Assembly: GCA_040223615.1 (NCBI GenBank)
Contig: JAVKFY010000056.1
Coordinates: 1 to 64,000 of the forward strand
DNA length: 64,000 nt
Direction: 5' to 3'
Source: JAVKFY01 sp040223615
GTDB lineage: Bacteria > Pseudomonadota > Alphaproteobacteria > GCA-2731375
Shown: positions 58,720-64,000 of the stretch, piece after piece
Numbering within the stretch: the first letter of the stretch is position 1
How the letters are laid out: each line of letters begins with the position of its first letter
Notes under the pieces: model-generated
What the model saw: only the letters and a program-made list of their open reading frames with translations
Told to the model about the DNA's origin: nothing
Databases searched by the model: none
Made by a program: the position numbers and the translations under genes

Positions 58720-59882
58720 GCGTCGTTACTCCCCAGGATAAGCGTGCCGCTGGCCGAGCGGGTGGAAATCGCGCCGCCGGTGCCGTGTGCCAGGGCCAGC
58801 CGGCAGTCCGGCACCTGCACTTTCGGGTGCGCCTCGCCGCGCAACTGCCGCACCGCCTCGATGACCTTGGTCATGCCGCCGCGGTTCGAGGGGTGGTTGT
58901 TGCACAGGCCGCCGCCGTCGGTGTTGAACGGCAGCTTGCCGACGCCGGAGATCAGGTTGCCGTCGGAGACGAACTTGCCGCCCTCGCCCTTCGCGCAAAA
59001 GCCCAGATCCTCAAGCGTCTCGACCACGGTGATGGTGAAGCTGTCGTAGATCGAGGCGTAGTCCATGTCGGCCGGCGTCAGCCCGGCCTCGGCGAAGGCG
59101 GCGGGGCCGGAGTCGCGCGCGCCGGTGTAGGTCAGGTCGACCTTGCCGCCGTTCAGGTGCTTCAGCGCCTCGCCACGGCCCAGGACCTTCACGCCGCGGT
59201 CGCCCAGTGACGTCGCCACCTCCGGGCTGACCACGACAAGCGCGCCGCCGCCGTCGGAGACCACGCAACAGTCGAGCCGGTGCAGCGGATCGGCGATCAT
59301 CGGCGAGTTCACCACGTCCTCGACCGTGACCACGTCGCGCAGCATGGCGTGTTCGTTGTGTTGCGCGTGGTGCGAGGCCGCGACCTTGACCCAGGCGAGC
59401 TGTTCCGAGGTCGTGCCGTACTCGTGCATGTGGCGCATCGCCGCCATGGCATAGAGATTGACCACCGCCGGGCCGTAGGGCAGCTCGAAGCCGCTCTCCG
59501 GCGCGATGTCGCCGAAGCTGCGTGCCGGCAGCGCGGTCTGGCCCTGCGCGCGCGGTCGCCCCGCCAGCGTGATCAGGCAGACCGAGCAGCGCCCGGCAGC
59601 GATCGCATCCTGTGCGTGGTTGACGTGGAACAGGTAGGACGTGCCGCCGACGTCGGTCTGCTCGAATACCTTTGGGCTGAGCCCCAGATAGTCGGACAGG
59701 CCGCCCATGCCGGGCGAGTCGCCGGCACAGAAATAGCCATCGACGTCGGCCAGGCTCAGCCCGGCGTCGGCCAGCGCGCCGGCCGCCACCTCGGCGTGCA
59801 ACTGCGGCACGGTCTTGTCGACGGCCTTGCGCGTGGGGTGTTCGAACACCCCCGCGATGTAGGCCTTGCTTGGTCGGCTCAT
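58716..59882 (-). CDS. Thiolase-like (SCP2-type) protein, possibly a non-thiolase aldolase
   Basis: This 388-residue protein has the thiolase fold. The segment where thiolases carry the nucleophilic Cys (CASG) reads VGGTSYLFHVNHA, without a Cys. The His region CNNHPSNRGGM is kept, and the last Cys is replaced in AHGTGG. With the DUF35 partner next to it, this pattern is like steroid side-chain aldolases of the Ltp2 type rather than true thiolases. It would then cleave an acyl-CoA C-C bond by retro-aldol reaction. The role is inference. An RraA gene lies 20 bases upstream. Confidence 0.82.
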   Translation of the reverse strand: MSRPSKAYIAGVFEHPTRKAVDKTVPQLHAEVAAGALADAGLSLADVDGYFCAGDSPGMGGLSDYLGLSPKVFEQTDVGGTSYLFHVNHAQDAIAAGRCSVCLITLAGRPRAQGQTALPARSFGDIAPESGFELPYGPAVVNLYAMAAMRHMHEYGTTSEQLAWVKVAASHHAQHNEHAMLRDVVTVEDVVNSPMIADPLHRLDCCVVSDGGGALVVVSPEVATSLGDRGVKVLGRGEALKHLNGGKVDLTYTGARDSGPAAFAEAGLTPADMDYASIYDSFTITVVETLEDLGFCAKGEGGKFVSDGNLISGVGKLPFNTDGGGLCNNHPSNRGGMTKVIEAVRQLRGEAHPKVQVPDCRLALAHGTGGAISTRSASGTLILGSNDA

Positions 59883-59902
59883 GCGTTGCCCTCGATGGTT
59901 GG

Positions 59903-60616
59903 TTAGCGGTTGTTGGCCTTGCGCCAGGTGGCGAAGTCGACACGGGTCTGCTCCTGGGTCGCCGGATAGAGGCCGATGATGGAGCGTCCCTTGCGCACTT
60001 CCTCGGTGACGAAATCCTCGAACGCGGTCATTTCCACCGCCTCGTCGGCAACCTCGTCGGCCAGGTGCGCGGGGATCACCACCACGCCTTCGCCGTCGCC
60101 GACGACCACGTCGCCGGGCCACACGGCGACATCGCCGCAACCGACCGGCACGTCGATGTCGATGGCCTGATGCCGGGTGAGGTTGGTCGGTGCCGAGGGG
60201 CGGTTGTGGTAGACGGGGAACGCCAGCGTGGCCAATTCTGGCGCGTCGCGGAAGCCACCGTCGGTGACGATGCCGGCGCAGCCGCGCACCATCAGCCGGG
60301 TGACCAGGATCGAGCCGGCCGACGCGGCGCGCGCGTCCTTGCGGCTGTCGATCACCATCACCGCGCCGGGCGGACAGCGTTCGATGGCGTCGCGCTGCGG
60401 ATGTTTCGGGTCCTGGAACACCGACAGCTCGTTGAGATCCTCGCGCGCCGGGATGTAGCGCAGGGTGAAGGCCTCGCCCACCATCGGCCCGGCGTCACCC
60501 ACCGGCCGCACGTCCTGGATGAACTGGTTGCGCAGGCCACGCTTGAACAGCGCGGTGCACAGCGTCGCGGTGGAAACGGTTTTCAGCTTGGCGCGAGTGG
60601 CGTCGGAGAGCGGCAT
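59903..60616 (-). CDS. RraA-like / HMG-CHA aldolase-family protein (copy 2)
   Basis: This 237-residue paralogue of the protein at 30153-30854 shares TATLCTALFKRGLRN-like N-terminal parts, FTLRYIPAREDL and GDVAVWPGDVVVGDGEGVVV. It keeps the Arg-Asp pair in TDGGFRDAPEL. It is predicted to be a metal-dependent aldolase or oxaloacetate decarboxylase, not an RNase E inhibitor. It lies between the nitrile hydratase genes and the thiolase-like gene, with a 72-base gap to the former. The ATG at 60614-60616 is chosen over an extended frame. Confidence 0.87.
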   Translation of the reverse strand: MPLSDATRAKLKTVSTATLCTALFKRGLRNQFIQDVRPVGDAGPMVGEAFTLRYIPAREDLNELSVFQDPKHPQRDAIERCPPGAVMVIDSRKDARAASAGSILVTRLMVRGCAGIVTDGGFRDAPELATLAFPVYHNRPSAPTNLTRHQAIDIDVPVGCGDVAVWPGDVVVGDGEGVVVIPAHLADEVADEAVEMTAFEDFVTEEVRKGRSIIGLYPATQEQTRVDFATWRKANNR

Positions 60617-60688
60617 GGCGGTTCCTTGCGTGGGCCCGCCATCTTCGCCGGCCGCGCCCACTCGCCGCAAGGCCGGACACCGGCAGCG

Positions 60689-61348
60689 CTAGGCAGGTTC
60701 CAGGTAAGGCTGCCAGAGGTCGACGCGGACCGTGTCGGCCGCGCCGGCCCGTTCGCCCCACAGGTCGCGGGCGGCGAAGCTCACGGTATAGAGGTGCTCG
60801 GCGCGGCGTTCACCGACGGCATTGGCGTCGGCGTAGACGTGGCCGCCGTGATGCAGCACCACGGTGCCGACATGGCCGCGCACGTAGCGCGGATTGCGGG
60901 TGTGGCCTTCCGGGTTCATCACCCGGGCCCGGACCCTGTCGCCGACCTTGAAGACCGGCGCGGCGTCGATCGCCATCTCTGTCGGGCCGCCGCGGGCCAT
61001 CGCCGCGTCGACCGCGTCACCGCGCAGGATGCGATCCGGGTTCGCCTTCTCCGTCGGCCGACCGGCGGCAAGCTCGGCCGCGCTGACGACGCCATGCTCG
61101 ACCAGCAAGGTCCGCATACCCTCGAGCCATTTCTCGTAGTAGCTCATCGCCAGGTAGTCGGCCGGGTCGATGCGCTCGCGCGCGAAGCGGCTGGCGTCGA
61201 GCGTCCAGCCGCCGATCGCAGCGCTGGCCAGCGTCAGCGCGAAGGCCCGGCGTTCCCAGTCGGCGTGGAACACCGGCTCCTGGCTTTCCGGCTCCGGGTC
61301 GATCGGGCCGAAGCCATGCATGCCGCCCATGTCGTGCGGGCCGTTCAA
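60689..61348 (-). CDS. nthB: Nitrile hydratase beta subunit
   Basis: This 219-residue subunit has the family start MNGPHDMGGMHGFGPI and the C-terminal SH3-like barrel (VFKVGDRVRARVMNPEGHTR, and YTVSFAARDLWG). With the alpha subunit it converts nitriles to amides. The start is TTG at 61346-61348, overlapping the alpha stop by four bases (TTGA). There is no ATG at the family start, so the TTG choice rests on homology. No activator gene follows; an RraA gene lies next. Confidence 0.92.
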   Translation of the reverse strand: MNGPHDMGGMHGFGPIDPEPESQEPVFHADWERRAFALTLASAAIGGWTLDASRFARERIDPADYLAMSYYEKWLEGMRTLLVEHGVVSAAELAAGRPTEKANPDRILRGDAVDAAMARGGPTEMAIDAAPVFKVGDRVRARVMNPEGHTRNPRYVRGHVGTVVLHHGGHVYADANAVGERRAEHLYTVSFAARDLWGERAGAADTVRVDLWQPYLEPA

Positions 61349-61968
61349 GACGCGGCCTCCGGCGCCTTGGCCGGCTCCACGCCGATCATCGAGTTGCGGC
61401 TGACCAGGTCGGCCAGCCTGTCCTCCGGCCAGCCGTCGGTACCCGGCGGCCGTTCGGGCAGGACGAGGTAGCGCATCTCCGACGTGGAGTCCCAAACCCG
61501 CACCTCGACATCGTCAGGCACGGCAGTGCCGAACTCGGCCAGCACGCCGCGCGGATCGATCACCGCGCGGCTGCGGTACGGCGAGGACTTGTACCAGACC
61601 GGCGGCAGGCCCAGCACCGGCCACGGGTAGCAGGAGCAGAGCGTGCAGACGACGAGGTTGTGTACCGCCGGCGTGTTCTCGACCACCACCATGTGCTCGC
61701 CCTGGCGCCCGGTATGGCCAAGTTCGGCAATGGCGGCCGATCCGTCGGCCAGCAGGCGTTCCTTGTAGGCCGGATCGGCCCAGGCCTTGGCCACCACCTG
61801 GGCGCCGTTGCGCGGACCGACCTTGTGCTCGTAGCGCTCGATCAGGGCATCCAGCGCGGCCGGGTCGACCAGGCCCTTGTCGACCAACAAGGTCTCCAGC
61901 GACTTGACCCGCATCAGCAATTCCGAGGGCGGCTCGTCGTGGTCGTGATCGTGGTGATCGTGCGCCAT
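61345..61968 (-). CDS. nthA: Nitrile hydratase alpha subunit, cobalt type
   Basis: This 207-residue subunit carries the metal motif C108-T-L-C111-S-C113. Thr rather than Ser after the first Cys marks the cobalt type. Two of these cysteines are normally oxidised after translation. The N-terminus MAHDHHDHDHDE is rich in His and Asp and might bind cobalt. The ATG at 61966-61968 is chosen; a longer frame reaches 62031. The usual activator protein for metal insertion is not adjacent. Confidence 0.94.
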   Translation of the reverse strand: MAHDHHDHDHDEPPSELLMRVKSLETLLVDKGLVDPAALDALIERYEHKVGPRNGAQVVAKAWADPAYKERLLADGSAAIAELGHTGRQGEHMVVVENTPAVHNLVVCTLCSCYPWPVLGLPPVWYKSSPYRSRAVIDPRGVLAEFGTAVPDDVEVRVWDSTSEMRYLVLPERPPGTDGWPEDRLADLVSRNSMIGVEPAKAPEAAS

Positions 61969-62100
61969 GGTCGCGGGCTCCACACTGCCAGAATCCGTGC
62001 AGATTAGCGCGACAGGGTTGATCGCGGTCAATGCCCACCTACCGTTACGATGGGAACCATGTCGCGACGACTACGTTGCAGGCTCGAATGTGAGGTTCAG

Positions 62101-62634
62101 ATGATCAAGACCATCGTCGTTGCCACCGACGGCTCCGACCATGCCGGCAAGGCGCTCGACCTGGCCAGCGATCTGGCCAGCAAGTACGGCGCCCGGCTGG
62201 TCGTGCTGCACGTCCTGATGTCGAATGCGCGTTCCGATACGCTGCTGGCGCTGGCGGACCGCGACCGGCTCCCGGACGAGTTGCGCAACAAGCTCGACAA
62301 CTACGAGGCCGATTTCCAGAGCGCGATGATGAGCGCCGGCGGGATGACCGGCTACGTCCCGGCGCCGCCGCCACCGGAGCTTCTGATGGCGATCGCCGGG
62401 CAGATCCTGGACGACGCCGAGGCCAAGGCCAAGAAGGCGGGGGTGACGGATGTGGTGCGCCAGGCGGTTGGCGGCGATGCGGCCGACGCGGTGCTGGCCA
62501 GCGCCAAGGACGAGAAGGCCGACATGATCGTGCTCGGCAGCCGTGGTCTGAGCGACTTCAAGGGCCTGCTGCTCGGTTCGGTATCGCACAAGGTTTCCAA
62601 CCAGGCCGAGTGCACCTGCGTTACCGTGAAGTAG
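62101..62634 (+). CDS. Universal stress protein (UspA family)
   Basis: This 177-residue cytoplasmic protein has the Usp fold with KTIVVATDGSDHAGKALDLA and the ATP-binding-type motif GSRGLSDFKGLLLGSVSHKV. It has an insertion with a Pro-rich stretch (VPAPPPPELL). The ATG at 62101 is chosen, since the conserved strand starts at once. It is convergent with ftsH, and seven bases separate them. The role is stress-related, otherwise unknown. Confidence 0.9.
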   Translation: MIKTIVVATDGSDHAGKALDLASDLASKYGARLVVLHVLMSNARSDTLLALADRDRLPDELRNKLDNYEADFQSAMMSAGGMTGYVPAPPPPELLMAIAGQILDDAEAKAKKAGVTDVVRQAVGGDAADAVLASAKDEKADMIVLGSRGLSDFKGLLLGSVSHKVSNQAECTCVTVK

Positions 62635-62640
62635 CCCAAC

Positions 62641-64000
<1,360 letters not shown>

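Overview
The window is a GC-rich bacterial chromosome segment, almost fully coding, that reads as an alphaproteobacterium, probably Rhodospirillales-like. The main pointers are an ArsR-type regulator fused to a methyltransferase ahead of metF and metH, an mlaA/mlaC pair, and many catabolic families typical of soil or marine alphaproteobacteria (LLM flavin oxidoreductases, FAH hydrolases, RraA-like aldolases, CaiB/BaiF CoA-transferases). This placement is inference from gene content. There is no rRNA gene in the window, and I saw no tRNA, CRISPR array or prophage.

Layout. 0-2 kb: the 3' end of an IS630-family transposase, a TauD/TfdA remnant, then mlaC and mlaA on the minus strand. 2-7.4 kb: a tight regulator-metF-metH methionine operon. 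7.4-19 kb: a membrane adenylate cyclase with TPRs, an alkylsulfatase-like MBL enzyme, a divergent GST / ArsR-SRPBCC locus, an ArsR-permease pair, an acyl-CoA ligase, and a three-gene SsuA/THI5-type ABC importer followed by a cluster of hairpin repeats. 19-29 kb: CoA-transferase, N-carbamoyl-D-amino acid hydrolase, GhrA-type reductase, aldo/keto reductase, a DUF4258/DUF2283 toxin-antitoxin-like pair, an amidase with a small GatC/AtzG-like partner, a PAS protein, a VOC protein and an acetyl-CoA-synthetase-like ligase.

29-48 kb is mainly minus-strand catabolic genes: PhyH dioxygenase, RraA-like aldolase and FAH protein; then two membrane proteins, a PEP-CTERM protein, a double GNAT protein and a degenerate phosphodiesterase-TPR fusion; then an LLM oxidoreductase, an intradiol dioxygenase and a very tight M20 / FAD oxidase / beta-hydroxyacid dehydrogenase / carboxymuconolactone-decarboxylase-like block; then a hydantoin-racemase-like protein, an oxaloacetate decarboxylase-like lyase, a second LLM protein with a histone-H1-like tail, an epoxide hydrolase and a His-tailed MFS exporter. 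49-58 kb runs on the plus strand: GMC oxidoreductase, NodB-type deacetylase, two SDRs, IlvD, an extradiol dioxygenase and an FAH hydrolase, with msrA inserted on the other strand. 58-62 kb is a minus-strand block of DUF35 protein, thiolase-like protein, RraA protein and cobalt-type nitrile hydratase. A universal stress protein and the larger part of an FtsH protease close the window.

The genes are consistent with a versatile heterotroph that opens aromatic rings, hydrolyses amides, nitriles, carbamoyl groups and epoxides, and sends small keto acids to central metabolism. The points most worth follow-up are: the thiolase-like protein that seems to lack its nucleophilic cysteine beside a DUF35 partner; the pseudo-phosphodiesterase-TPR fusion; mlaC without a usual start codon; the H1-like tail on an LLM enzyme; and two families of dispersed hairpin repeats.
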